Counted from the first letter of the stretch, positions 42,002-51,278 are shown. The stretch is 64,000 bases of DNA from Sphingobacterium sp. GVS05A (GCF_019969845.1 NZ_JAHXYR010000009.1:62001-126000); one strand, 5' to 3'. The notes: generated by a model from the sequence alone, not told the origin. Translations and numbers: made by a program.

Positions 42002-43213
42002 ATGAATGAGTTAGGGAAGCTTGCGAGTCAGGCCATGATTTCTCCAAAAGAAATGCTTTTTGAGAAGAAAAAGAACGGGAAAAGTCTTTTTATTGGGATC
42101 CCAAAAGAGATCTCTCTTCAGGAAAAGCGTATATGTCTGACACCATTGGCAGTAGCATTACTGGTCGAAAACGGGCATGAGGTATTGATTGAGACCGGAG
42201 CCGGAGCCGGAGCAAATTTTTTGGATCACCATTATAGTGAACAAGGAGCTCGGATCGTGTCATCCAGAGAGGAAATATACCAGGCCGATTTGATCATTAA
42301 AGTTGGTAGTCCTACCGTCTCTGAGGTTAAATTGATGAAAGAAAGGCAATTACTCTTGTCTTCCCAACAGCCTTCCTTAATGAATGTTGAGGTGTTAAAG
42401 GCGCTGATGCATAAGAAGATTACCGCGATATCCTATGAATATCTGCGGGATGAGGGGGGATGTTTAGCTGTGGTGCGGGCGATGAGCGAAATTGTTGGGG
42501 CGACGGCGACTTTGATCGCTGGAGAGTATTTAAGTAATGCTTTTGGTGGAAAGGGACTCATGCTAGGTGGTGTTACAGGAGTAGCTTCTACAGAAGTCGT
42601 CATTATAGGCGCGGGCACAGTTGGGGAACAGGCTGCACGAACAGCCTTGGCGCTGGGTGCACAGGTAAAAGTATTTGACAACTCAATTTATAAACTCCGT
42701 CGTTTGCAAAACAACCTCGGCAGTCTTGTATTCACTTCGGTTATTCAACCAATTATTCTCAATAAAGCAGTAATAAGTTCAGATGTCGTTATTGGTGCAT
42801 TACGCGCACGCAATGGCCGCTCTGCTTGTGTGATTTCCGAAGAAACGGTTTCAAAGATGAAACCGAACTCGGTTGTAATAGATGTCAGTATCGATCAAGG
42901 CGGGAATTTTGAGACATCGGAAGTAACGTCACATGATAAACCTGTTTTTCGGAAATTTGATGTCATTCATTATTGTGTTCCCAATATAGCTTCTCGGGTC
43001 GCTCGTACAGCGACTTATGCAATGAGTAATATTTTCACGTCCATCTTGCTGGACTTCGCCGAGTTGGGCGGATTGAAAAATGCGATTTGGAAAAGCCCAG
43101 GGATAAGAAGTTCAATCTATCTGTACCAAGGCAACCTAACCAATGCCGATATCGCTTCCCGATTTAATATGACGGCAAAAGATTTGGACTTATTGGTAGT
43201 TTCTTCACTATAA
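42002..43213 (+). CDS. ald: Alanine dehydrogenase
   Basis: 403 residues, slightly longer than the usual 370 because of an N-terminal extension of about 30 residues. Family blocks: IGIPKEISLQEKRICLTPLAVALLVENGHEV, HHYSEQGARIV, the conserved Lys/Arg contacts around YEYLRDEGG, and the NAD-binding VVIIGAGTVGEQAARTALALGAQVKVFDNS. It interconverts alanine and pyruvate plus ammonia. In Bacteroidota an ald-like gene is commonly found near tsaE and porX, as here. A transhydrogenase alpha-like role is the only close alternative, but the length and absence of membrane segments argue against it. It is divergent from the FlaA1/WbpM-like gene. Confidence 0.88.
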   Translation: MNELGKLASQAMISPKEMLFEKKKNGKSLFIGIPKEISLQEKRICLTPLAVALLVENGHEVLIETGAGAGANFLDHHYSEQGARIVSSREEIYQADLIIKVGSPTVSEVKLMKERQLLLSSQQPSLMNVEVLKALMHKKITAISYEYLRDEGGCLAVVRAMSEIVGATATLIAGEYLSNAFGGKGLMLGGVTGVASTEVVIIGAGTVGEQAARTALALGAQVKVFDNSIYKLRRLQNNLGSLVFTSVIQPIILNKAVISSDVVIGALRARNGRSACVISEETVSKMKPNSVVIDVSIDQGGNFETSEVTSHDKPVFRKFDVIHYCVPNIASRVARTATYAMSNIFTSILLDFAELGGLKNAIWKSPGIRSSIYLYQGNLTNADIASRFNMTAKDLDLLVVSSL

Positions 43214-43247
43214 AGGACACCTCATATTATATAATTAGATAATACAG

Positions 43248-44099
43248 ATGAAAAAAATTCTTATGATCTTATGTTCTTTGGTTTCGCTTGCAAAGGCTCA
43301 GGAAGTTATAAATCTTTACCCGGATACTATTCCGAATGCAACGGATAAAGATCAGGTTCTTTTGGAAAAAAATATACCCAAATTATTTGCTTATACTCCA
43401 GCTGAAAGTGCGGCCAAAAATATTGCTGTACTTGTGATCCCTGGAGGTGGATACGCACATATCGCAATGGATCATGAAGGGCATGCCGTCGCTAAGGAAC
43501 TCGTAAGAAATGGATATTCGGCTTATGTATTACAATATAGATTACCGTCACCCAATATCATGCGGGATAAGAGTATTGGGCCGCTTCAGGATGCTCAACG
43601 GGCAGTACAATTGATTCGCACTTCCAATCCACAATTCAAAAAAGTTGGCGTTATAGGTTTTTCGGCGGGAGGGCATTTGGCATCAACCTTAGTGACCAAA
43701 TTTAAGAAAGAATATATTTCCAATCCTTCACATGTGTCACTTCGACCGGACTTTGCAGGACTAATATATCCAGTTATTTCTATGCAGAATGATGTGACGC
43801 ATAAAGGTTCTAAAATCAATCTGATTGGAGAAAATCCATCCGAAGAACTTGTTCAATTATTCTCTTCAGATTTACAGGTTTCTCCTGAGGTCTGTCCTGT
43901 TTTCTTTGTGCATGCCAAAGATGACAAATCTGTTCCGATTGAAAACAGCTACCGAATGATGGCAGCATTGGATAAGGTGCATGTCCCAAATACAATCTAT
44001 GTGTTTGAACAAGGCGGCCACGGCTTTGGCTTGATCAACAAAACTTCAGAAAAAAAATGGTTTGATGCATTTCTATCCTGGATGTCCACGTTGAATTAA
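43248..44099 (+). CDS. Secreted alpha/beta-hydrolase, acetyl-esterase-like
   Basis: 283 residues with a signal peptide (ending AKAQEVINLYP). Oxyanion motif LVIPGGGYAHIAMDHEG, nucleophile GFSAGG with Ser139, acid region HAKDDKSVPIENS, and catalytic His in GGHGFGLINK. The pattern fits the BD-FAE/AXE-like esterases that remove acetyl or feruloyl groups from plant cell-wall polysaccharides. It lies 35 bp after ald and overlaps the convergent ABC gene by 4 bp. There is no carbohydrate locus beside it, so the substrate is not indicated by context. The fold and triad are clear. Confidence 0.82.
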   Translation: MKKILMILCSLVSLAKAQEVINLYPDTIPNATDKDQVLLEKNIPKLFAYTPAESAAKNIAVLVIPGGGYAHIAMDHEGHAVAKELVRNGYSAYVLQYRLPSPNIMRDKSIGPLQDAQRAVQLIRTSNPQFKKVGVIGFSAGGHLASTLVTKFKKEYISNPSHVSLRPDFAGLIYPVISMQNDVTHKGSKINLIGENPSEELVQLFSSDLQVSPEVCPVFFVHAKDDKSVPIENSYRMMAALDKVHVPNTIYVFEQGGHGFGLINKTSEKKWFDAFLSWMSTLN

Positions 44100-45139
44100 T
44101 CGAAAGGAATCCAATGGGAAATTGTTAGATCAACCGCTTGATTTTTCTGAGGGATTAGCTGTGAAATGGTTGTGCAATGTAGGTCAACCACATTGTTTGA
44201 AACAACGATTTCATAATAGAAGCCTCTAAATTTAGTGTCTTTTACAAAGAAAGGTGATTCATCGGCGAGCATAATAGAAATCCATTCTTGATGAATTGCA
44301 ATGGGCTTTTCACTTGCTATGCCTAAATTTTGAGCTTGTTGGGGATTTAGGATATTACTTTTTGCCAACAATTGTGCTGTATAAGGGTGTGATGGCTGGC
44401 TATATAATAGGTGTGGATTATTTTGATCTAATATTTTTCCTGATTTCATGACAATAAGGTTGTCTGCCAGCGCAAGCACCTCAGTGGGGTCATGCGAAAC
44501 CAAAATTATCGTAAGACCTGTTTCCTTCACAATATCCTTGATGTCCTGTTGCAAAGTATCTCGAAAAGATGCGTCAACTTGGTTAAATGGTTCATCCATC
44601 AATAATACCTCAGGTTCATTGATCAATGCACGGCAGATGGCAACGCGTTGCTTTTCTCCACCACTGATATCGGCAACTCGTTTTTTTGCCAAATGATCTA
44701 TGCGTAAACGTTGTAAAATCTCCGCGGTTTTATCCTGCTTGCGTTTGATATCCGTATTGGGTAGCTGTGAAGCAACATTATCCCATACATTCGCATAGGT
44801 ATTTAAATCGTCGAATCCTTGCGAAACGAGTTTCATAGCATCATGTCCGGGTATTAGCTTGTCTTTGCGCGTAGGAACTTGCCAGCCTTTATACCGCACG
44901 ACACCGTCCCTAGGTTCTAACAAGCCATAGATTAATTTAAGTAGGGTACTTTTTCCACTTCCGGACTCACCGATGATAGCCGTTATTTTCCCCCCTTCAA
45001 TATCAAAAGAAGCATTTTCAACAGCAAACTGTACATTGTTTTCATGAAATGAGAAACTTAAATGTTCGGCGTGAATAGCTGCTAACCCCGGTACGTGGAT
45101 ATCTGAAGGAATATATTGACAAGACGATGAATGAGCCAT
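44096..45139 (-). CDS. ABC transporter ATP-binding protein with C-terminal regulatory domain
   Basis: 347 residues. ATPase domain from about residue 20 to 245: Walker A GESGSGKST, Q-loop VSQGFDDLN, signature ISGGEKQRVAI, Walker B VLLMDEPF and H-loop VSHDP. An approximately 100-residue C-terminal domain with TOBE-like strands (GIASEKPIAIHQEWISIMLAD, FVKDTKFRGFYYEIVVSNN) resembles that of PotA/CysA/ModC-type importers. No permease or binding protein is adjacent, so the transport partner is encoded elsewhere or the protein has another role. The start at 45139 is the farthest ATG; a shorter N terminus is possible. The substrate cannot be named. Confidence 0.85.
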   Translation of the reverse strand: MAHSSSCQYIPSDIHVPGLAAIHAEHLSFSFHENNVQFAVENASFDIEGGKITAIIGESGSGKSTLLKLIYGLLEPRDGVVRYKGWQVPTRKDKLIPGHDAMKLVSQGFDDLNTYANVWDNVASQLPNTDIKRKQDKTAEILQRLRIDHLAKKRVADISGGEKQRVAICRALINEPEVLLMDEPFNQVDASFRDTLQQDIKDIVKETGLTIILVSHDPTEVLALADNLIVMKSGKILDQNNPHLLYSQPSHPYTAQLLAKSNILNPQQAQNLGIASEKPIAIHQEWISIMLADESPFFVKDTKFRGFYYEIVVSNNVVDLHCTTISQLIPQKNQAVDLTISHWIPFD

Positions 45140-45162
45140 AATGGAATATGATAAAAGATAGA

Positions 45163-45573
45163 TTAACGGATAGATATTTTTCGGGTAGCAGCGTCTATGA
45201 TGCTGATATGTATTTCTTTCGCTTCTTCGGGCAACAAATTTGGTATTTTTTCAGGCCACTCAATAAAGCAATATGCTCCCGAATAGAAATATTCCTCGTA
45301 ACCAAAGTCAAATGCCTCCTGTTCATCTTTAATCCGATAAAAATCAAAATGATAGATTGGCCCGTTATCAGAATCATATTCATTAACAATCGAGAAGGTA
45401 GGACTCGACGTGCTATCTTTTACACCTAATTGTTCACACAAATATTTTATAAAGGTCGTTTTTCCTGCCCCCATTGGGCCATATAGCAGAAAAATTCGAT
45501 CCTTTGGAAACCTGGTCAAAAGAGTTTGGGCTGCAACAGAAAGATCTGCCGTTGTATTTACGATAATTTCCAT
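45163..45573 (-). CDS. tsaE: tRNA t6A biosynthesis ATPase TsaE
   Basis: 136 residues. TsaE is the small P-loop ATPase that works with TsaB, TsaC and TsaD in t6A37 formation. P-loop GPMGAGKTTFIKYL, then DSTSSPTFSIVNEY, IYHFDFYRIKD and CFIEWPEKIPNLLP, all typical of the family. It lies 12 bp downstream of porX. A -7-like element (minus-strand TAATTTTG, 45578-45585) sits 4 bp before its ATG, so it may also have its own leaderless transcript. A TsaC-type gene is elsewhere in the window (28688-29266). Confidence 0.95.
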   Translation of the reverse strand: MEIIVNTTADLSVAAQTLLTRFPKDRIFLLYGPMGAGKTTFIKYLCEQLGVKDSTSSPTFSIVNEYDSDNGPIYHFDFYRIKDEQEAFDFGYEEYFYSGAYCFIEWPEKIPNLLPEEAKEIHISIIDAATRKISIR

Positions 45574-45585
45574 GTTGCAAAATTA

Positions 45586-47139
45586 CTATTTCGGCAAGTA
45601 TGTCGCAAAGGGGATGATCATTTCTTCTAATGATATTCCTCCATGTTGGAATGTTCCGTTAAAGTAATTAACAAATTGATTGTAATTGTTTGGATAAACA
45701 AAGTAGGAATCCTCTTTGGCGAATACATAGGTTGAGCTCACATGAAGTTTGGGCAACTGTGCATCATGGGGATTCTTTATCGTGAATACGTCTTTTTCAA
45801 TGTAGTTTAGATTTTTCCCTTGTTTATAGCGGAGGTTCGTATTTGTATTTCTATCTCCAACGATTTTGCTCGGTTTTTTTACCCGAATCGTCCCATGGTC
45901 CGTTGTGATAATAACACGTACTTTTTTCTGTGAAAGCCATTTAAGTGTCTCTAAAAGAGGTGAGTGCTCAAACCAGGATAAGGTAAGCGAACGGTATGCC
46001 GCTTCATCATTCGCCAGTTCACGGATCATGGAGCTGTCCGTGCGTGCATGGGATAGCATATCAACGAAGTTGTAGACCAGAACATTGAGCTGATTATGCA
46101 TCAAGTTTCCTAAATTATCTAAAACGTCCTTGCCTTGCTCAAGTGTTAAAACTTTGGTGTAAGAATGTTTTATCGGTTTACGATATAACCTTTTGACCTG
46201 ATCATCTAAAAATTTGTCTTCATATAAGTTCTTGCCCCCCTCATCTTCGTCATTTTGCCATAGCTTAGGAAACCGTTTTTCCATTTCTAAGGGTGTTAAG
46301 CCGCTGAAGATAGCATTTCTTGCATATTGCGTTGCAGTTGGAAGGATGCTGAAATAGTTGATCTCCTCTTCCAGTCTAAAATAATCTGTAATCACTTCGT
46401 TGATGATTTTCCATTGATCAAAACGCAAATTATCTATCAGGAAGAAAAAGGTAGAGATTTCATCCTGAAGTACTGGAAATACTTTCTTTTTAAACAACTG
46501 ATGGGATAAAATAGGTGCATTTTCCGGACGATTGATCCAATTGATATAGTTATTTTCTACAAACTTTGAAAATTGCATGTTCGCTTCCGACTTTTGCATG
46601 GTCAGGATTTCATGCATGTTGTTGTCATCAAGCTTCTCAAGTGATAATTCCCAGTAAACAAGTTTTTTATATACTTCTGACCATTGATCGAAATCCAGAT
46701 CATCATTTAAGATCATACCCAAATTGCGGAAATCTTGCTGATAGGCCATAGAAGTTTTCTCATTGACAATACGTTTATTTTCAGTAAGTTTTTTTATTGT
46801 CATCAAAATCTGCTTGGGATTTACAGGTTTGATTAAATAGTCATCTATTTTAGATCCGATGGCATCTTCCATAACATGTTCCTCTTCATTTTTGGTGACG
46901 AGTACGATAGGAACTGTAGGATTAATGGATTTGATGATCGCAAGTGTTTCGAGCCCGGTTAGCCCCGGCATGTTTTCATCCAGAAATATCAAGTGAAAAA
47001 AACCATTTTTAAAGGCTTCAACCGCATCATTTCCATTGTTGACTGTGTCAACTTTATACCCCTTACTTTCTAAAAATAAGATATGAGGTTTTAGAAAGTC
47101 AATTTCGTCATCAGCCCAGAGAATATGTGTTTTTTGCAT
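45586..47139 (-). CDS. porX: PorX-type response regulator with PglZ/alkaline-phosphatase domain
   Basis: 517 residues from the ATG at 47139 (the frame extends to 47184, but MQKTHILWADDEID is the natural start). The N-terminal receiver domain has DDEID, FLDENMPG with the phospho-acceptor Asp, and YLIKPVNPKQIL. The C-terminal half is an alkaline-phosphatase-superfamily (PglZ-like) domain with FFFLIDNLRFDQW and VIITTDHGTIRVKKPSK metal-site blocks. PorX with PorY controls the type IX secretion system and cleaves cyclic oligonucleotides in Porphyromonas. PorY is not in this window. Presence of PorX implies type IX secretion or related signalling here. The family is distinctive and secure. Confidence 0.93.
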   Translation of the reverse strand: MQKTHILWADDEIDFLKPHILFLESKGYKVDTVNNGNDAVEAFKNGFFHLIFLDENMPGLTGLETLAIIKSINPTVPIVLVTKNEEEHVMEDAIGSKIDDYLIKPVNPKQILMTIKKLTENKRIVNEKTSMAYQQDFRNLGMILNDDLDFDQWSEVYKKLVYWELSLEKLDDNNMHEILTMQKSEANMQFSKFVENNYINWINRPENAPILSHQLFKKKVFPVLQDEISTFFFLIDNLRFDQWKIINEVITDYFRLEEEINYFSILPTATQYARNAIFSGLTPLEMEKRFPKLWQNDEDEGGKNLYEDKFLDDQVKRLYRKPIKHSYTKVLTLEQGKDVLDNLGNLMHNQLNVLVYNFVDMLSHARTDSSMIRELANDEAAYRSLTLSWFEHSPLLETLKWLSQKKVRVIITTDHGTIRVKKPSKIVGDRNTNTNLRYKQGKNLNYIEKDVFTIKNPHDAQLPKLHVSSTYVFAKEDSYFVYPNNYNQFVNYFNGTFQHGGISLEEMIIPFATYLPK

Positions 47140-47295
47140 TTTGTTATATATGTCTACTATAAGAGAGGTTGATATGTTACTCAAATTGTAACAAAAGAAA
47201 ATACCTCGTTCATTGAATGGATTTCAATATCGTGCTAACATAAGCAAATATCGTGCTTTAGATTTATTTTTAACATTTCTTAACGATGAACTAAC

Positions 47296-47303
47296 TATCT
47301 TTG
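47296..47303 (+). promoter_or_regulatory. -7 element of the HD-domain gene
   Basis: TATCTTTG matches TAnnTTTG in the 260-bp gap between porX and the HD gene, giving a predicted leader of about 90 bases. No other feature was seen in this gap. Confidence 0.45.
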
Positions 47304-47399
47304 TTTTAAGTTTATATTAGTGATAACCATAAGTTTGTGTTTTACATAAGTGGGTTTTCTATTTAATATGTTGAAAAGTAGCATTAATTTATCGCCGCA

Positions 47400-48650
47400 T
47401 TGAACAAAAATAAAATCATCAATGATCCTGTATACGGGTTTGTTGCTATTCCTACTGGTTTGGTCTTTGACCTTGTACAACATCCCTATTTTCAGCGTCT
47501 TCGTTATGTTAAACAGGTGAGTATGACTCATTTGGTCTATCCAGGGGCGTTACATACACGATTTCAGCACGCGATAGGAGCGATGCATTTGATGTCTATG
47601 GCATTGGAGACGCTTCGAAGTAAAGGTGTCCAGATCTCTGAAAAGGAAGAAGAAGCTGTCTTAGCTGCAATTTTGCTACACGATATCGGTCACGGTCCCT
47701 TTTCCCATTCACTGGAACATAGTTTGATTGCAGGCGTTTCGCATGAATTACTTTCCTCTTTGTTGATGGATCGGATGAATCAGGACTTGGGAGGGGGATT
47801 AAGCATGGCGATTGATATTTTTAATAATAAATACGCTCGAAAATTTCTCCATCAGCTTGTTTCTAGCCAATTGGATGTAGACCGGATGGATTATCTGAAT
47901 AGAGATAGCTTTTTTACTGGCGTTTCTGAAGGAGTAATTTCATTTGACCGTATTATAAAGATGTTGAATGTTGTGAATGACGAGATTGTAGTTGAATACA
48001 AAGGACTTTATTCTGTGGAAAAATTTATTATTGCGCGGAGACTAATGTATTGGCAAGTGTATTTACATAAAACAGTTATAGGGGCAGAGCAATTATTGAT
48101 TAAAATTTTACAAAGAGCAAAATATTTAACGGCATCTGGAGCAAAACTCTTTTCTACCCCTGCATTCCATTGGTTTTTAAGCCAAGAGATTGACCGAACA
48201 AATTTTATGGCTGACCCGTTGCATTTGGACTGGTTCACTCGTTTAGATGATACGGATATTATGTCAGCGATAAAAACATGGGAGCTGCATGAGGATAAGA
48301 TTTTGAGTAAAATGTGTCAGCGAATAATGAAAAGAGACCTGTATCGTTCAGTTATGAGCAATAAACCCTTTCCCCCAGATTATATAGAACTGGTAAAAGC
48401 CAAAGTACGGGAATCCTTAGGTGTAAAGGAAGAGGATATTCATTATTATGTGTTTACACAGGAAATTCATAATCGCGCATATAACCCTACTAATGATCAA
48501 ATCAAGATATTATTGAAGTCGGGAGAACTTATTGATATTACTGAAGCGTCGGATCTTGGAAATTTAGAAGCGTTGTCAAAAAATGTGTCCAAATATGCAT
48601 TATGTTATCCGAAAGAGGTAGGATATATTGCAATTCCTTCCATCGGATAG
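47400..48650 (+). CDS. HD-domain phosphohydrolase, SAMHD1/YdhJ-like
   Basis: 416 residues starting at TTG (47400). An in-frame TAA lies 15 bp upstream, no ATG lies in between, and the family's conserved start (IINDPVYGFVAIP) follows at once, so TTG is very likely the real start. Metal and substrate motifs: YPGALHTRFQHAIGAMHLM, LLHDIGHGPFSHSLEH (the HD pair) and SQLDVDRMDYLNRD. Proteins of this type hydrolyse nucleotides, dNTPs in the best-known members. It heads the run lpxD, lpxC-fabZ, lpxA, a gene order common in Bacteroidota. The cellular role in this setting is unknown. Confidence 0.88.
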   Translation: MNKNKIINDPVYGFVAIPTGLVFDLVQHPYFQRLRYVKQVSMTHLVYPGALHTRFQHAIGAMHLMSMALETLRSKGVQISEKEEEAVLAAILLHDIGHGPFSHSLEHSLIAGVSHELLSSLLMDRMNQDLGGGLSMAIDIFNNKYARKFLHQLVSSQLDVDRMDYLNRDSFFTGVSEGVISFDRIIKMLNVVNDEIVVEYKGLYSVEKFIIARRLMYWQVYLHKTVIGAEQLLIKILQRAKYLTASGAKLFSTPAFHWFLSQEIDRTNFMADPLHLDWFTRLDDTDIMSAIKTWELHEDKILSKMCQRIMKRDLYRSVMSNKPFPPDYIELVKAKVRESLGVKEEDIHYYVFTQEIHNRAYNPTNDQIKILLKSGELIDITEASDLGNLEALSKNVSKYALCYPKEVGYIAIPSIG

Positions 48651-48671
48651 TTATTTTTTAATAAAAAAACA

Positions 48672-48679
48672 TAGATTTG
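48672..48679 (+). promoter_or_regulatory. -7 element immediately before lpxD
   Basis: TAGATTTG matches TAnnTTTG and ends 4 bp before the lpxD ATG, which predicts a leaderless lpxD transcript in addition to read-through from the HD gene. Confidence 0.45.
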
Positions 48680-48683
48680 TACC

Positions 48684-49724
48684 ATGCAATTTACTGCTCA
48701 ACAAATAGGGACATTATTAGAAGGAAGGATTGAAGGGAATCCTGAAGTTACTGTAGGTAACCTTGCCAAAATTGAGGAAGGTAAAAAAGGCGATCTTTCT
48801 TTTTTGTCAAATCCAAAATATGAGCATTTTATTTATACTACTGATGCATCAATAGTCATTGTGAATGAAGATTTGCAATTGATGCAAGCGACCAAACCCA
48901 CACTGACGATTATTCGCGTTAAGAATGCCTATGCGGCTTTCTCTACCATATTGAATATGTATAATGAGTTTCGTCTTGACAAAAGTGGACGCGAAGAACC
49001 TTGTTTTATACACCCTGAGGCGACAATAGGAGCTGGCGGGTATATTGGAGCGTTTGCTTATATTGGTAAGGGAGTTGCGATCGGCGATAATGTTAAAATT
49101 TATCCACAGGTTTTTATAGGGGATAAAGTTACGATTGATGATAATACAACCCTTTATCCAGGAGTAAAGATTTATCATGATTGTAAAGTTGGTAAGAATG
49201 TGGTTGTTCATTCGGGCGTTGTGATTGGTTCGGATGGTTTTGGTTTTGCGCCGCAGGAAGATGGTACTTACAAAAAGGTTCCGCAAATAGGCTATGTTCA
49301 GATAGAAGACAATGTCGAGATTGGCGCGAATACGGTGATCGATAGGGCTACAATGGGAGCTACTATTATACGTGACGGGGTCAAATTGGATAATCTAATT
49401 CAAATAGCGCACAACGTAGATGTAGGTAAAAATACAGTTATAGCTGCTCAGACGGGTATTTCTGGAAGTGCAAAAATTGGAGAGCGCGTGGTTTTAGGTG
49501 GCCAGGTTGGTGTCGTAGGGCATATTGTCGTGGCTAAAGGTTCGCAAATACAGGCTCAATCGGGCGTTAATCGGTCAATTAAAGACGAAGGAAAAAAATG
49601 GGGTGGCACACCAGTGATGCCGTATCAGCCTCAGCTTCGATCAAATGTCATATTTGCTCGCCTTCCAGAGTTGGAGAAACGCATCCAAGAGTTGGAAAAA
49701 TTAATAGAATCGAAGTTGAAATAA
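48684..49724 (+). CDS. lpxD: UDP-3-O-(3-hydroxyacyl)glucosamine N-acyltransferase
   Basis: 346 residues. LpxD adds the N-linked hydroxyacyl chain in the third step of lipid A synthesis. An N-terminal uridine-binding domain (AQQIGTLLEGRIEGNPEVTV, GDLSFLSNPKYEHF) is followed by a left-handed beta-helix of hexapeptide repeats and the catalytic region VIGSDGFGFAPQEDG, with IAHNVDVGKNTVIAAQTGISGS. A C-terminal helix (LPELEKRIQELEKLIESKLK) completes the family pattern. The lipid A genes lpxC-fabZ and lpxA follow. Function is secure. Confidence 0.96.
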   Translation: MQFTAQQIGTLLEGRIEGNPEVTVGNLAKIEEGKKGDLSFLSNPKYEHFIYTTDASIVIVNEDLQLMQATKPTLTIIRVKNAYAAFSTILNMYNEFRLDKSGREEPCFIHPEATIGAGGYIGAFAYIGKGVAIGDNVKIYPQVFIGDKVTIDDNTTLYPGVKIYHDCKVGKNVVVHSGVVIGSDGFGFAPQEDGTYKKVPQIGYVQIEDNVEIGANTVIDRATMGATIIRDGVKLDNLIQIAHNVDVGKNTVIAAQTGISGSAKIGERVVLGGQVGVVGHIVVAKGSQIQAQSGVNRSIKDEGKKWGGTPVMPYQPQLRSNVIFARLPELEKRIQELEKLIESKLK

Positions 49725-49757
49725 TCTTTTTTCATTGAAATAAACTGTTATTTAATT

Positions 49758-49829
49758 GTAATGAAGCTATCATGAGCGGCCCTAGCTGGCTGCTATCTCG
49801 ATATGATATTATAATCTCATGATGGTTTT
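49758..49829 (+). repeat. Dispersed intergenic repeat, copy C
   Basis: Begins GTAATGAAGCTATC, has TCATGAGCGGCC with an AGC-GGCC/GGC-GCT hairpin, and ends TCATGATGGTTTTG. It lies between lpxD and lpxC-fabZ, 27 bp before the latter. Shorter than copies A and B. Confidence 0.45.
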
Positions 49830-49855
49830 GTCAAAAGAAGTTTTGATTTAAAAAT

Positions 49856-51268
49856 ATGTTATTAGAAATGAATGTGAAACAGAGAACCATCAAAAACGAG
49901 GTTGAAATTTCGGGGGTAGGTCTTCATACAGGAAAAATTGTATCGATGACAATCAAACCAGCTCCGGAAAATCACTGGTTTAAGTTCAGACGTGTAGATT
50001 TAGACGGTCAACCGGAGATTTTGGTTGATGCAGATAATGTCACAGACACTTCAAGAGGAACCACTATTTCTCAAAATGGAGCAAGTGTCAGTACAATCGA
50101 GCATTTAATGGCATCATTAATTGGTCTTCAAATCGACAATGTCCTGATTGATATTGATGGACCTGAAATTCCAATATTGGATGGGAGTTCAGCAATTTTT
50201 GTGAAATTGTTGGAAGAAGCGGGGTTTGAAGAACAAGATGCAGACAGAGATTATTATGAGATCTCCAATAATATTCATTATGCAGAGCCAGATCGTAAAG
50301 TTGAGATACTGGGAATGCCTATGGATGGTTATCGTTTGACTTGTATGATTGATTTCAATTCACCTGTTTTGGGTAGTCAACACGCTGCAATTACTTCCAT
50401 AGAAGATTTTAAAGCAGAAATAGCTTCTTCACGTACGTTTTGTTTTCTACACGAATTGGAGATGTTAGTCGACCACGGACTCATCAAGGGAGGGGATCTT
50501 AGCAATGCAATTGTTATCGTTGATAAAGAAACTTCGCCTGAGGAGTTGCAGAAGCTGGCACACCTTTTTCATAAAGAGACCGTTGCTGTTGCAAAAGAAG
50601 GTATTCTGAATAATAATCAATTGCGTCATCAGAATGAGCCAGCCCGACATAAACTGTTGGATATGGTTGGTGATTTGGCACTCGTAGGTAGACCTTTAAA
50701 AGGCCATATTATGGCTGCTCGTCCAGGGCATGCTGCAAATGTTGCCTTTGCAAAGAAAATCAAAGAGCAGATTAAGAAAGATAAAACACGTAAAAAAATA
50801 AAAGTTTACGATCCAAATATGCCAGCGTTGTATGATACTGTGGAGATTATGAAAATCCTTCCGCATCGTCAGCCAATGCTTATGGTCGATAAAATTTTGG
50901 AATTAACCGAGACACATGTTGTGGGGTTAAAGAATGTTACCATGAATGAAGACTTATTTATGGGACATTTTCCTGGGGCTCCATTATTCCCTGGTGTATT
51001 GCAAGTTGAAGCAATGGCGCAGACCGGTGGTATATTGGTTCTAAAGACTGTTCCAGATCCTGAAAACTGGCTAACATTATTTCTCAAAATCGAGAATGCA
51101 CGTTTTAAAGCCCAAGTAACCCCAGGGGACTGTGTTATTTTTAGATGTGATCTCATGGAACCGATCCGGAGAGGTATCGCTAAAATGAAAGGTGTGGCCA
51201 TGGTGGGAGAGAAAATTGTCTGCGAAGCAGAACTTATGGCACAGATCGTAAGAGTAAATAACAACTAA
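49856..51268 (+). CDS. lpxC-fabZ: Bifunctional LpxC deacetylase / FabZ dehydratase
   Basis: 470 residues in two domains. Residues 1 to about 310 are LpxC: GVGLHTGKIVSM, DTSRGTTISQNGASVSTIEHLMASLIGLQIDNV with the zinc His, ILDGSSAIFVKLLEEAG, SRTFCFLHELEML, and HKLLDMVGDLALVGRPLKGHI. Residues about 325-470 are FabZ: IMKILPHRQPMLMVDKILEL with the catalytic His, and GHFPGAPLFPGVLQVEAMAQTGG. This fusion is the usual form in Bacteroidota and links the committed lipid A step to hydroxyacyl-ACP dehydration. ATG at 49868 (MNVKQR) is an alternative start. lpxA follows after 10 bp. Confidence 0.96.
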   Translation: MLLEMNVKQRTIKNEVEISGVGLHTGKIVSMTIKPAPENHWFKFRRVDLDGQPEILVDADNVTDTSRGTTISQNGASVSTIEHLMASLIGLQIDNVLIDIDGPEIPILDGSSAIFVKLLEEAGFEEQDADRDYYEISNNIHYAEPDRKVEILGMPMDGYRLTCMIDFNSPVLGSQHAAITSIEDFKAEIASSRTFCFLHELEMLVDHGLIKGGDLSNAIVIVDKETSPEELQKLAHLFHKETVAVAKEGILNNNQLRHQNEPARHKLLDMVGDLALVGRPLKGHIMAARPGHAANVAFAKKIKEQIKKDKTRKKIKVYDPNMPALYDTVEIMKILPHRQPMLMVDKILELTETHVVGLKNVTMNEDLFMGHFPGAPLFPGVLQVEAMAQTGGILVLKTVPDPENWLTLFLKIENARFKAQVTPGDCVIFRCDLMEPIRRGIAKMKGVAMVGEKIVCEAELMAQIVRVNNN

Positions 51269-51278
51269 AGAAGTATAG

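Noticed and set aside
42180..42220. Short GAGCCGGAGCCGGAGC-type tandem repeat within ald
   Set aside because: It encodes the Gly-Ala run GAGAGAN of the enzyme and is in frame; could vary in length but no sign of this.
48849..49286. 145-codon antisense frame in lpxD
   Set aside because: Shadow of the hexapeptide-repeat coding pattern; no motif.
50869..51264. 131-codon antisense frame in the FabZ domain
   Set aside because: Shadow of a strongly conserved coding region.
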